NCBI GenBank assembly: GCA_947000775.1 | Contig: CAMQGK010000638.1 | Span: 21,948,001-22,012,000, forward strand | DNA: 64,000 nucleotides | From: Pterois miles | Taxonomy: Eukaryota > Chordata > Actinopteri > Perciformes > Scorpaenidae | Reading direction: 5' to 3' | Shown: positions 44,041 to 54,959 of the stretch, piece by piece | Layout of the letters: each line of letters begins with the position of its first letter | Numbering within the stretch: position 1 is the first letter of the stretch | Position numbers and translations under genes: made by a program | Notes under the pieces: model-generated | Databases searched by the model: none | The model's input: only the letters and a program-made list of their open reading frames with translations | Told to the model about the DNA's origin: nothing

Positions 44041-45602
44041 AACTAATACCATGGTGTCACAAATCTATGCCATAAACTATAAAAATGAATGTGAATGTGA
44101 ACAGAGATTCTGTCCCATCACGCCTAGTTTTTTTTTTGTTTTTTTTTCAGTTTTTTTAGTCATGGTGGTTAACTGCTCATGTTAACTCAATGCGGAAATG
44201 TAAAACACACTGTGTCCCGTGCATTACAGGATTTTTCCAGACAGTTAAGAAGTTTTAACTGATCAGTCATTGCCAATAGCAGCAGTACTCTGCTCTTCTC
44301 AGTCCAGAAATGTATAATGCATTAAAAGAAAAGACAAGCCAGACACTTGATGCTTACAATAGTAATTCCATACCCTGGTTATAGGTTGAATCACTGTTAT
44401 GTTATGTCAATCATCATTTTTTTAGTATTTCAAAATATTGCAGATTACCACACAAACTCACTTAATCATAGCCTTGTGTTGGCACTGCTAAAAGTCACAA
44501 CCGCTGGGACAGCCAGTGAAAGCAAAACCCCCTTTCATGAGTGTATCATGCTGTTTCTGTACTCTGATTCAACACCAGCGACTGAATTCCCCTTTTCATT
44601 TTCACGTAAATACCCAAATCGAGGCTGACACTTTATATTTGGTCCATATTAATCCAGGAAACCAGGACCAGAAATTTTCCACCATAATACATCCCATGTC
44701 CCTGTCGTGCGGTGCCAAAGCAGTAAATATAAGGACTTAGACTGCAAGCGTGTCTTTTGTGGGCATTCATGCGCTGGCACATGTCTGCCGTGTGATTTCA
44801 TGCTTGTGTGCAACATGAAGTTGAAAGTAACATTACTTTAAAAATACAGGAGACTATTTGGCACAAGTTGAATAGTTTTATCATCCATGTTTCTATCAAA
44901 TCATATGCTCTCTCCTTTAATATTTCTTTCTTTGGGCCCACTGTTGAATAACACACATATCATGCCTACCAACATGCCACCATCCTGTTTTGGCTCGATC
45001 TCAGCGAGCCGTGTGCTTAATCGAGGAAAATACAAGAAAAGCCTCTCAGCTCAACCCGACTCACGAGAAGTGTGAGAAAAACATCCGTCAGGCTTATCCT
45101 CATGGAACAGTATAACACAAGTGAAATTGTGATCTGTGATTTTTCTAAGTGCACTGTAGCAGAAAGTGTAAATGTGTTCTCTGGGTCAGAGTCAAAGGAA
45201 AATACAAGCAGATGTATCAGAGGAAACCATCTCATATGTCTCATTTAATGTGGCCACGAACTAAGGACAGAGTGATATCGAGTGGTTCTGTTAATTTTGC
45301 AAGTTATGTGGTGCTTAACATCTGGAGAGTCATCTCATATTTTATAAAAAAAAAAAAATTAAAAAAAAAATTGAAAAATGCATCACAATGTTACTGTAAT
45401 GTTGTCATGGGGATGTGCGTTTGACTACAGAATCATGTGTTTATATTGTTCTGATTTACGAGAGTAGCTGGGCTTATGGTAGTTCATCAAAAGGTAGTTT
45501 AACGCAATCAGTATGATAATAATAATAATAATAATAAAACAGTGATACTCAACTTATGGCCTGGAGGCCAGATAAAGTGCCAACTGGCCCACCAACCACC
45601 AA
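44041..45602. other. No gene recognised; low-complexity A/T
   Basis: Poly-T near 44127-44157 and an A-rich stretch at 45346-45371. Open frames at 44347-45424 have no motif. 45541-45590 ('actcaacttatggcctggag') resembles the end of a fish hAT-type repeat. Confidence 0.45.
45514..45537 (+). repeat. (AAT)n microsatellite
   Basis: About eight ATA/AAT units ('gataataataataataataa'). Confidence 0.95.
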
Positions 45603-45785
45603 CCCACTTGCTAGCTTGCTAAATTGTTAGCCTCTGTGGCCTCTAGACTCGGACAGTAACGTTAACATTGTCGTTGCTCAGCAGTGTTCTTCATGACTGC
45701 CCTTCACGAACGCATGTCGTGTTCATGACTTCCCATGTCATGAACACAAGTTTATGACTTCCATTGAAGGCACCAAAAGCCACAA
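45603..45785 (+). repeat. Duplicated block, copy 2
   Basis: See copy 1 at 43852. The two differ at scattered positions and by a few small indels. The flanks differ, so this is not a simple local tandem duplication. Confidence 0.8.
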
Positions 45786-46445
45786 GGGTTAGGAAAGAAC
45801 TAGATGGTTGGGCTTAAAACTACTACTACTGTGAGTGAAAATGACACTGAACGTTGTGAACATGGGACACGAACAACATTCTCCTGGATGAACGCCTTGT
45901 TTTGTTGGATCCATCCACCTCCACTCACCCGGCATGTGTCTTTTCACTCTTAAAACTACGCCACCAAACAGTGTCTACTGTTGCCACAGATGGTTTACAC
46001 TGCAGCTGATGGAACACATGGTGCATTTCATACTGGCGCTAATGGTGCCGTGTGCGATGGTAACAACAGCGATGGCCATGACGAAGCATCGGTAATTGAC
46101 GCCCTGGGATTGATAATGGGCTGAAACTCCACACAGACACTTGACTGATTTATAGTGTCCTAAACTGATTTAGACATAATCATGCAAATTAATTAATTGT
46201 ATGCATTAATTGCACCAACATATCACATTATTTGCCAGTTGGATTCGTCCAACTCACACACATTGAGTGAATCAAGATGAGAAGTCCATGAACTGTGCAA
46301 CACTGTGACGACGGATTTGGTCAATGCAGGATGTTTTCCACAATATGTCATCAAACGTCAATCGCAAATGTCAGAAAAAAACTGCCCACATTACTATTGA
46401 ATTTTATATTTAAGGGTTGCTTCTCTCTCTCTTTTCCTCTTGCAG

Positions 46446-46486
46446 ATAGTTTTTCATGGATAAGAAAAGCTATAGCAATGCTGGAG
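46446..46486 (+). other. Candidate 41-bp exon
   Basis: A pyrimidine tract ending 'ctctcttttcctcttgcag' (46445) is followed by 41 bases and a consensus donor 'gtgagt' (46487-46492). In the one open frame the segment encodes 'SFSWIRKAIAMLE', flanked by two partial bases; 41 is not a multiple of three. No repeat was recognised across it. I cannot assign a protein. A short internal or alternatively spliced exon of a long neural-type gene would look like this, but so would a chance match. It is the best exon signal in the window. Confidence 0.3.
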
Positions 46487-46559
46487 GTGAGTGGAATTTT
46501 GTTTGTGGTGTTGAAAAAACAGAAAATTGCTATTTGGAAAACTTAACAGCAATATGTTT

Positions 46560-46955
46560 TTCCAGAAACTGTCTTGGTTTCACAAGATAATCCACAGACC
46601 TTAATGCAGTTTTCATTTGGACTTCCTTTATCCGAGTGTCTCTCATATTTTGTACAGGCTGGAATTTATAATTTTGGCCACTATTTACCTGACTATTTTC
46701 TTTTGACAGTAAAACACAGTGAAATGTGTCGAGAGTGAGGTCTGTGGATTATCCTGAGAAACTTGACTTGTCCAATGTTTCCGAAGCTTTGAGCACCGCA
46801 ATCGAAATTCCATTCACCTGCAGTTTTGGGGCGGCACCAGAAGTCTCTGCGGCCGATATCTTAAAACCTGGCAAAGCAATCTACATACCGTTACAGTAGG
46901 AGTAAGAGGGGAAAATATGTGTTTTTGTGATTTAGGTGAACTGACCCTTTAAAGT
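46560..46955 (+). mobile_element. MITE with 'GTGAACTGWCCCTTTAA' end
   Basis: It ends 'aggtgaactgaccctttaaa' at 46955 and contains 'tcttaaaacctggcaaagca' and 'gtgtttttgtgatttaggtg', matching a well-known fish MITE. The left boundary (about 46560, 'gtcttggtttcacaagataa') is approximate, and its terminus is degraded. A related fragment is 'aacagttcacctaaaaac' near 54745. Confidence 0.6.
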
Positions 46956-47933
46956 TCGTCAGTCATTTTGCCTTACAGTTAACAGACTCACAGAAGGGAG
47001 CAATAAATGATAACACACGGTGCATATTTGTGCAACGTGACTAGCGCAGTCGTCCTCTGCCAGAGGCTGTTATAAATCATGTCATCGGATCAAACACAGC
47101 TGCGAGAGAGGGAGACACTTTTAAGAGTCCCTACAGATCTGTGGCTCTACGTTAGTCATTTTCCTCTTCATGGACATGAAGTGTGACAGTGCCACTGCTG
47201 CCACTGTTTCCACCGCCATGGTGCAACGTCCCCTTTCAGATGAGGTCACATCTGTCTAGCAGTGCTTTCCCACCTGCAATACCTCAAAGTGGAGTTCTGT
47301 CATTGGCAATGACAGACGTGTGAGAAGACACAAATGGAAATAAAATGTTGCTAAGTGCCGAGAAGTGGAGGGCCATATTCTCCTAAGCAAATCCCGTCTG
47401 CTCTGCTCTCCTTATGTCAGCCATATGAGTGTGTTCCTCCTCAGCCTGAATGAGAGTTTCCAACTTTGGCTCACGTCAAAAAATCTGAGGAATGTTAATG
47501 AAAGGGCTGCTGAATGAAGGCGAACAGGGAAATGCAAAAATGACGGAAACGGTGAGATGTTAAAGTCTGGTCAAGTGCATATTTGAGAGGTCACACAGAA
47601 ACCCTCATCTTTTACTTCTAATTTACTGCTTCTTTAGCTCAGCATGTCTTTTTACATGCAAAGGTCCACTTCTGTATTTTCCATGTTTTCACGATTGACA
47701 GGAAGATTATTAAGAGATTCAAAGATGGAGATATTCCCTTACCTCATGCAGCCATAAAACACTAAAACACAGGTTCTGACCTGCTGTGCTATTACATAAG
47801 CTTTGTGCATATTTTAACAATTATTATTTTCCTCTTTTTTTGCCTGTAAAGCCATGGCAGGAAAAGCATTAAACTGTCAAAGTAAAAACACCATTGGCAA
47901 TCTGTGAATCCCAAATAATGTAAACTAAAAATT
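46956..47933. other. No gene or repeat recognised
   Basis: Nearly a kilobase with balanced composition, no recognised repeats and no long open frame. It could contain conserved non-coding sequence. Confidence 0.5.
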
Positions 47934-48412
47934 GGGGCTGTCAAAGTTAATGCGATAAAAACACAATTTTGATTTTAGTGGCACTAATTTCTTGAACACA
48001 CTAGTACAATCGAGAATCGAATTTGGAGGTTGTAGCAGGCTCAGTCTTAACACTGAATGAGGATGCTGCGTCATATGAAAATAGAAAACCTAAAAAATTC
48101 ACTAGCGAGGAAAGGGGTCCCTTGACCTCTGACCTCAAGATATATGAATGAAAACGCCCGAGTCTCCCCTTTACAAACATCCCCACTTTATGATAATCAC
48201 ATGCAGTTTTGGGCAAGTCATAGTCAAGTCAGCACACTGAAACACTGACAGCTGTTGTTGTCAGGCTGCAGTTTGCCATGTTATGATCTGAGCATATTTG
48301 TTATGCTAAATGTAGTACCTGTGAGGGTTTCTGCACAATATTTATCATGGTTTTGTGTCATGGACAAGTATGCAATAAATTGCAACTGAATATTTTAATA
48401 GTTTGACAGCCC
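47934..48412 (-). mobile_element. GGGCTGTCAA MITE, copy 5
   Basis: The left end is 'ggggctgtcaaagttaatgc' with no TA before it. The right end is the complement of 'gggctgtcaaactattaaaa', followed by TA at 48413-48414. The body has 'cttgacctctgacctcaaga' and 'gagtctcccctttacaaaca' and lacks a stretch compared with copy 4. It is oriented like copies 2 and 4. Confidence 0.85.
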
Positions 48413-49369
48413 TACTAGAAGTGTTATTTATATTACAGGTGGAGTGTGTATCCAGTTATAAATCACGTCAGAAGACAAACAAAAATGACATTATGAAGAC
48501 CAGTCAACATTTAAATATAATGTAAGAATTGTAGCTCACATATAAAAATACATTTCTAATTTATGTTGACAGCAGCCTTGAAAGTGTCACCTTTTCCTCA
48601 GAGACAGATCCAGTCCCAGTAGGTGCTGTAGGTTAATGACATTAACACGGATTATACTGAATGTATATGACTCGTAAAGAGATGAACCTACATGCAGGAG
48701 CTATGAGCACTGCAGGGATAATCTGTTCTGTACCACAATCTACTACTAATGCGCTACTTATACACACAAGAGCAATTAAGAGAGGTGAATTGCAGTAACC
48801 AGTAACAGCTAGCTGGCTGATTCATGAGAAGAAGGTGGCAAACAAGGAGGGAGAGAAAATCAGGGAGTTTAAAAAGACGTCTTTGAATTTCAAGGTGCAA
48901 CGTGTAAGATCCGGACATAATTTTAGTTTAAAACATTCAAAACAATAACATTATCAAGAGAATGTGAGGAGGTCACATTGCTGATGTCATGTCAAAGACG
49001 TCTATGTATTGTGTTGCAGAGGTATCTGCATGCTAACCAGCTGGCCCTGGTTTGTCCCGTCTTGGAATAGCACTTGTACCTTGACAGGCAATAGTGAGTC
49101 ACTGGCTTGTCAGTCATGTTGAAGGTACATTTTGATAGTTTTTTTTATTGGATTAAATCCAAAAAACAGCCCCTGGTTAAAGGCACAGAGAGTCACAGAT
49201 GGCTAACATAAACTATAAGCCGGCGCCGCACGTGAAGATTATAAAATAGCAGTTTAAAGGCCCTGCAACACCAAGCTGTCAGCCGTCAGACAGCTTGGGG
49301 CCATTGGAAAGTGTGTGTCCTGCACCATCGGCTCTAGTCTGCCTGTGTCAGAGGCTTATATACTTAATT
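48413..49369. other. No gene recognised
   Basis: Non-coding. No repeat was identified with confidence and no open frame exceeds chance length. Confidence 0.5.
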
Positions 49370-49600
49370 ATACCTAATTATACTTTTCCTATGTATATTT
49401 TGATCAAAACATTAAGTAAGTAGGCCTACAGGCCAAGTAGACTTCGACTTTACTGTATACTTGTCAGAATAAGCCAAGTAAACTTAAGTATATTTTTGTA
49501 TATCTTTGATAAGTACATAAAAAGTAAACTGAACATATACACTCTTATTTTAAGTTCAAAGGAAGTAGCACACTTAATAAAAAAAAAAATATACTTATTC
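49370..49600 (-). repeat. 42-bp-unit repeat, single-unit copy (inverted)
   Basis: On the minus strand: 'attaagtgtgctacttcctt', 'ttcagtttactttttatgta', then one unit 'cttggcttattctgacaagt' with 'atacagtaaagtcgaagt'. The upstream flank matches that of the array at 22731-22826, which shows that the unit belongs to a dispersed family. Confidence 0.65.
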
Positions 49601-50379
49601 TGTGCTTCCCAAAATCTTCCCTAAATTTACATGCATGCATACATTTCTAACTTTTTTTGCTCAAGATTCTTTCAAACTCTGTCCAGTAATATCAAAACAA
49701 ATGTGAAAGACAGACAGTTAATGTTATTCTGTAAAAGAAACAGTCACAAACCATGCTTTCTATCAGGTTTTATTCATTACGCTGACTTTTGGATATCTGC
49801 TAATGCGTACTTCTGTCTACATTCCACCTGGAAACAAGAAGTTGTGCCGCTTCAGTTTGTCACCAGAAGAACTATTGAATTTAACGCCAGCACCACATTT
49901 GTTCTAACCTGGCTGCAAGAGCCATTTCACTTCCACTCACAATGGATTCTGTGTTTCTCATTTTCCGAAAGGATATTTATCATAGTTTTTGAAGGCCAAA
50001 GCAATTGCTCCATTACAGTGTGTTTAAGACCAGAGTGGTTATTTTCTCTGTGTGAAAGCTCTGCTTTGCTCTGCATGATTATGAGTAATAGGCATCAATA
50101 TTTGAATAAGGTCTGGGTTGAATTCCTGGCTCAGTTTTGAAGGTGTGGAGGGTGAAAAGGAATGAGGTACACTCACCCACAATTGAGATGCTCTTGAGAA
50201 AGTTTATTTCAGTGCTACAGGTTTAGTTAATCTGCTTAGAGGCCAGTAGGAGAATTGTGAATATGTAAGTCAGGCCAACTTCATGTTTACCATACAGGCT
50301 CCTCTACACTGTAAAATGTCATAATCCACTATATGAAACCATCTTTGTTTATGGTGTGGCTTTAGGCATGGTATGGTTG
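49601..50379. other. Non-coding; longest unsupported open frame
   Basis: A 169-codon plus-strand frame (49631-50140) is the longest outside a known repeat. It has no domain, no signal peptide or splice context. By simple stop-codon statistics about two frames of this length are expected by chance in 64 kb. Confidence 0.55.
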
Positions 50380-50700
50380 GATGTCAGTCGTTTCATCACT
50401 TTTGCTCAGACTGGAATATCTCAACAACTCTTGGATGGATTGGAACAAAATTTTGTGCAGACATTTATGATTCCCATACAACGAATCTTAAAGATGATCC
50501 TCTGACCTTACCTCTAGCACCATCAGCAGCTGCGCCACGGGGTTCACATCTGTGGTTCTGGGTAAAATGTCTTGACAGCTATTGCATGCACTGCAGACAT
50601 TCATGTTCCCCTAAGGATGAATCATTTTGGTGAGCCAGTGAGTTTTTACCCAGCTCCATCAGCACTGTACAATCCTTCAGTTTTCAACCAAATACCTCCA
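50380..50700 (+). repeat. Dispersed fish repeat with internal duplication
   Basis: Two related units: about 50401-50545 ('tctcaacaactcttggatgg', 'ttgtgcagacatttatgatt', 'cctctagcaccatcagcagc') and about 50560-50690 ('tgtcttgacagctattg', 'cagacattcatgttcccct', 'cagctccatcagcac'). This is a common percomorph repeat built from such units. Its open frames are not genes. Confidence 0.65.
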
Positions 50701-51757
50701 AATCTAATGAGATTCCCAGAGCGGGAAAGAGACTGGAGCACACTGATTTATTTGTCGCCTTTAATGGTGCAAACAGACCAACACCACTGTGTCTTCATCA
50801 GAGTCGTATTGGACAGAGACACAAGGCAAACACATAGTCTACAGCAGGTGTGCAATTCCCATTGGATAATTGGTTGAAGAGGACTTCCAATCTATTGGAT
50901 AAAAGATCCAAGAGTGGGATTTGCTGTAGTGTCACAGCCACAGCCCATAATCTCATCAGAAACAATTCACTGCATGTACTGTATATATCAAAATTGCAGA
51001 GATAAAGTACAAAAAGTACTGACTCCATCAGGTGTTATCAGTCAGAGGAAACATAACACAGTCACTTCCTCATGCAGCCCAACTCAATGCTCAACTGGTT
51101 TAAGAGTATGAAATGTAATGTTTCTGCAGAGCTTCGAGTTGATAATGTCACCAGCTCAAAAACGATTGTTTCTGTTCCCCAGAAACTTAATGATGCTACA
51201 GAGCTACTGTTCGTCTCAGCAAAATGTCGAGCAATTTCATATTTTATGTTTTGTGTGCAGTTCTGTGTTCAAATATGTGAATCTTCAAACTCGTTTAGTT
51301 TGTCTAACATAAACCAGACCACAGGGACATCAGAATCAGAAATACTTTTCTGATCTCAGGGCGGGGATTTGGGGCATTTCATCCATCTATTATCTGTCTT
51401 AACCCATTCAGGATCATAGGGGGGCTGGAGCCGATGTTCGTCAATTAAAAATTTAATTCTGCAAATCAAGAAAGTAACAGTTTGTTGTAAAACTGTTGAA
51501 ATATCAGACTGTGAAAATACGTAGAACGACTTTAAAAAGACGATACACCCAAAAGTCAATTGGTGACGTCTCTTTATTGGTGATGTCTGTGTGTTTTGTA
51601 CTGGGATGAACTTACATCCGCAACAGGTTTCACTCGTTCCTTATCTTCCTGGCTGATAAAAAGACCACGAGTCTCTAGATAAATCACATCAGATAAGTTA
51701 ACATTACATTTGTCCGTGGAACATAGCGATGTTCGTTAGCTTTTAGTGTTGGTCACG
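50701..51757. other. Non-coding; SINE fragment at 51379-51437
   Basis: 51379-51437 carries 'catccatctattatctgtct' and 'aggggggctggagccgatgt', the 3' end of the first SINE family on the minus strand, about 60 bases only. The rest shows no gene. The overlapping frames at 51072-51353 have no motif. Confidence 0.55.
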
Positions 51758-51759
51758 TA

Positions 51760-52656
51760 CACTCATCGGCCACATAATTAGGTACACCTTGCTAGTGAAA
51801 GGTTAGAGCCCCCTTTGCCTTCAGAACTGCCTTCTTTGTGGCATACTTTCAACAAGGTGTTGATTTTGGTCCATATTGACATGATAGCGTCACGCAGTTG
51901 ATGCAAATTTGTCAGCTGCACATATGATACGAATCTCCCGTTCCACCACATTACAAAGATGTGCTATTGGATTGAGATCTGGTGACTGTGGAGGCCACTG
52001 GAGTAAAGTGAAGAAAGAAACCAGTTTGAAATGATCTGAGCTTTGTGACATGGCGCATTATCCTGCTGGAAGCAGCGATCAGAAGATGGTACACTGTGGT
52101 CATAAAGGGATGGACATGGCCAGCAACAATACTCAGGTAGGCTGCGGTATTTAAACCATGCTCAGTTGGTATTAAGGCATCCAAAGTGTGCCAAGAATAT
52201 ATCCCCCACACCACCACCAGCCTGAACCATTGATACAAGGCAGGATGGATCCATGCTTTCATGATTACACTAAATTCTGACCCTGCCACCTGAATGTCGC
52301 AGCTGAAATCGAGACTCGTCAGACCAGGCAACGTTTTTTCAATCTTCTGTTCTCCAATTTTGGTGAACCTGTGTGAACTGTAGTCTCAGTTTCCTGTTGT
52401 CAGCTGACAGCAGTGGCACCATGTGGTCTTCTGCTGCTGTAGCAGACCAGCCCCTTTGGCACCACCAACCATGCCACGTTCAAAGTCACTTAAATCCCCT
52501 TTCTTTCCCGTTCTGATGCTCAGTTTGAACTTCAGCAGGTCTTAAACCACGTCTGCATACCTAAATGCATTGAATTGTGGCCATGTCATTGGCTGATCAG
52601 CTGTTTGTGTAAACAAGCAACTGAACAGGTGTACCTAATTATGTGGCCAGTGAGTG
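51760..52656 (-). mobile_element. Tc1-like transposon with internal deletion
   Basis: Near-identical inverted ends of about 30 bp (CACTCATCGGCCACATAATT and, on the other strand, CACTCACTGGCCACATAATT) lie between TA at 51758-51759 and TA at 52657-52658. The interior matches a widespread fish Tc1-like family whose intact members are about 1.2-1.3 kb. This copy is 897 bp. It lacks several hundred bases at about 52442, where 'ggctggtctg' joins 'ctacagcagcagaag' on the minus strand, removing most of the DNA-binding domain. Confidence 0.88.
51800..52512 (-). pseudogene. Tc1-like transposase pseudogene
   Basis: Recognisable pieces on the minus strand: 'WSDESRFQL' (first catalytic Asp, near 52320), 'VVVWGIYSWHTL' (near 52210), 'FQQDNAPCHKAQ' (second Asp, near 52061) and 'SPDLNPIAHLCN' (near 51965). 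In the last, the family has Glu in 'PIEH'; here the codon at 51964-51962 reads Ala, so the third catalytic residue is lost. The expected start ATG appears as ACG, the helix-turn-helix region is deleted and there are frameshifts. The 126-codon frame at 51951-52331 is a mixed-frame reading. It cannot encode an active transposase. Confidence 0.8.
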
Positions 52657-52658
52657 TA

Positions 52659-54788
52659 TCTTGTGTGAGGTGAGAGATGTAGTTCACACAAAACTAAATG
52701 CTTCCACAACAAATAACAACTTGCAAAATTATGTTTTAAATTGACAGACATAATATGTGTGATTCATGGAGTAATTCAAACAGGATCAAAAAAATATTTG
52801 TCTCTCGCCGTTGACTACTATTCATATCTTTTCTGAAATAAGGTCCCATGGAGTCCACCAGAAGAAGAGGAACTTCGCCTCTCTTTACTTTTATCACATC
52901 ACTTTGTGATCATGTGGTCTTGTCTTGTGGTGCCTGACTGGCAGCACCTGGAGCTCAAAACAACACCAACAGGAGAATACACTGTTTAGCTTTAGGAGAG
53001 AATTTTGGCAAATTTCACTTGGGCGCTACCTACATGATCAACTGTGCTGCTCATCACCCAAATGCATGATCCTTACAAGTTGGTATCACTGCAAAGGTAA
53101 ATAAACAGGCTTTCCAACGATGTAAAATACAAAGGTAATTAGCATTGTAAGTACAGAGAAATAATCAACCAATCACAAATTTCCACACTTTTTTCCGACT
53201 TTAGAAGAAATATGTACAACTATGTGCATCAAACAACAATAAAAGTTATTTCTAAGTAAATAGAAATGATAAAAAATTCTGAGAAGTGAGATCTATTAAG
53301 TGTTAAATATAAGAATAGTATAAATAAGAATTAAATAATATTCCTTGAAGTGTGCAGTATAAGTGCAGCATTAATGCCAGAGTAAGTCTGCTGTCCTCGA
53401 TCTGAGAGGCAGCTGATCCATCTGCATACTGCTGGAAGATCCTCGGAGAACGTTGTTTCAGCTGATGACTTTCCCATCAGCCTCTGCCTGCAAAATATAG
53501 CACACATGCTAAACGTAGATGGTGAACATGGTGGATGTTATCCTTGCTAGACATCAACATGTGTGTTTGGCTTCCAGTATGTTCTGTAATGCATCCTCAA
53601 CTCGCCTCTAGACAAAACCTCAGAACCTCCCCCCCGGACTGTACCCTCCTGAGTCTGTCCCACTCCTTTGTCCTGAAGTCCAGAAAGCATGAAAATGGCA
53701 TGGTTACTGTAAGTTATACTATGCAAAGCTTAGCTGCTATATAACGCAACCCAACAGCGGTCTGGCCAGACGTCCTACGAAATATTCCATCACTCCAAAC
53801 TCATTTCATTTTTCCACTCTTCTCCGGCTTCCCAGGCCTGTGACACTGTAAATAGTAATCCGTGAGGCTTCCGTCAGCCTGAAGATTGTGATTCCTGGAG
53901 CTTTCGTCTCTGTTTCCGAGCATTCCTCCTTTTGATGGTCGCATTGGCGTTTATGAGCACGGAAAGTTCCTTTCTAATTAGGGGTACGATGGGGAAAAGT
54001 CTTTGGGAAAGCAGGCCTGTCCACATCTCTAGAGCGACCGGTGCACTGCAGGAGGAGAGAGAAAAAAATGGACATTTTCTTGCAAGTCGTTGATCCGTAT
54101 CACCGCTGAATAAACTTGACTGGTGGATGGCTCTGTCTTGTTTTCTCAAGGGATCTGGACAGTGCCAGGTCAATATGAGCGGGATTCAGAAGATGACCTC
54201 AGATGGATCTCTTTGTCCCCTCCAAAAGGACAGAACTGTTTAATAATGTGTGCACTGTACCAACAAACACTCCCTCTCCATCGCTCCCAAAGTCATTGAT
54301 AACGTGAAAATGCCTCCAGTTTATTAGCCATCGCCTGTGTACAAAGACCCTGCTGCCCTGAATGGAAATGATTAACTTGGCTGGCCCCAGGTGATGCTCG
54401 CCCATGCATCCAGTCTCATTAGTCAGTACTGCCTTCCTGTCAGACCCGCTGCCGGCTCTCGCCACGGCTCAGGATGCAGAACGAGCTGTTGCCTGGAAAC
54501 AGTAACCCTATTAAAGACCTACAGTACGAATTAGGAAGCAGCACAGAGCAGAAGAACAAACAAAGTGTCCAGAGATTAACGCAGGACATGGAGTTTGAGA
54601 TTGTGTCCTGCTGATGAGCAGCATAACTTCTTCAAATCTACTGGAAATATTTTCAGGGATGGAGTGATGTGTAAACTCTTGTAAAACCACCTTTAATTCA
54701 CAGAAATAAGTGGTATGATCCTTTTAGACATGGTTTCCTATAGGAACAGTTCACCTAAAAACAAAAAATATATATACTGTACATTCTA
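52659..54788. other. No gene recognised; low repeat content
   Basis: Over 2 kb with little recognisable repeat except 'gaacagttcacctaaaaac' near 54745 (MITE end). 53400-54540 has balanced composition and no open frame with a domain (53874-54465 minus frames are motif-free). It is one of the quieter blocks for comparative study. Confidence 0.5.
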
Positions 54789-54959
54789 GGGCTGTCTTTC
54801 AATGCAAATATTTAATCACATGATTTTCCATATCAGCGCAATAAATCTGTTTTTTTTTTTTCAGTTCAAAATGTACCTTAAAAGGGAGATTTGTCAAGAA
54901 TTTAATCCTCTTATCAACATGGGAGTGGACAAATATGCTGCTTTATGCAAATGCATGTA

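Noticed and set aside
49631..50140. 169-codon plus-strand open frame as a possible gene
   Set aside because: No domain, splice context or coding signature. A simple calculation (about 6,000 stop-to-stop intervals times (61/64)^170) predicts around two such frames by chance.
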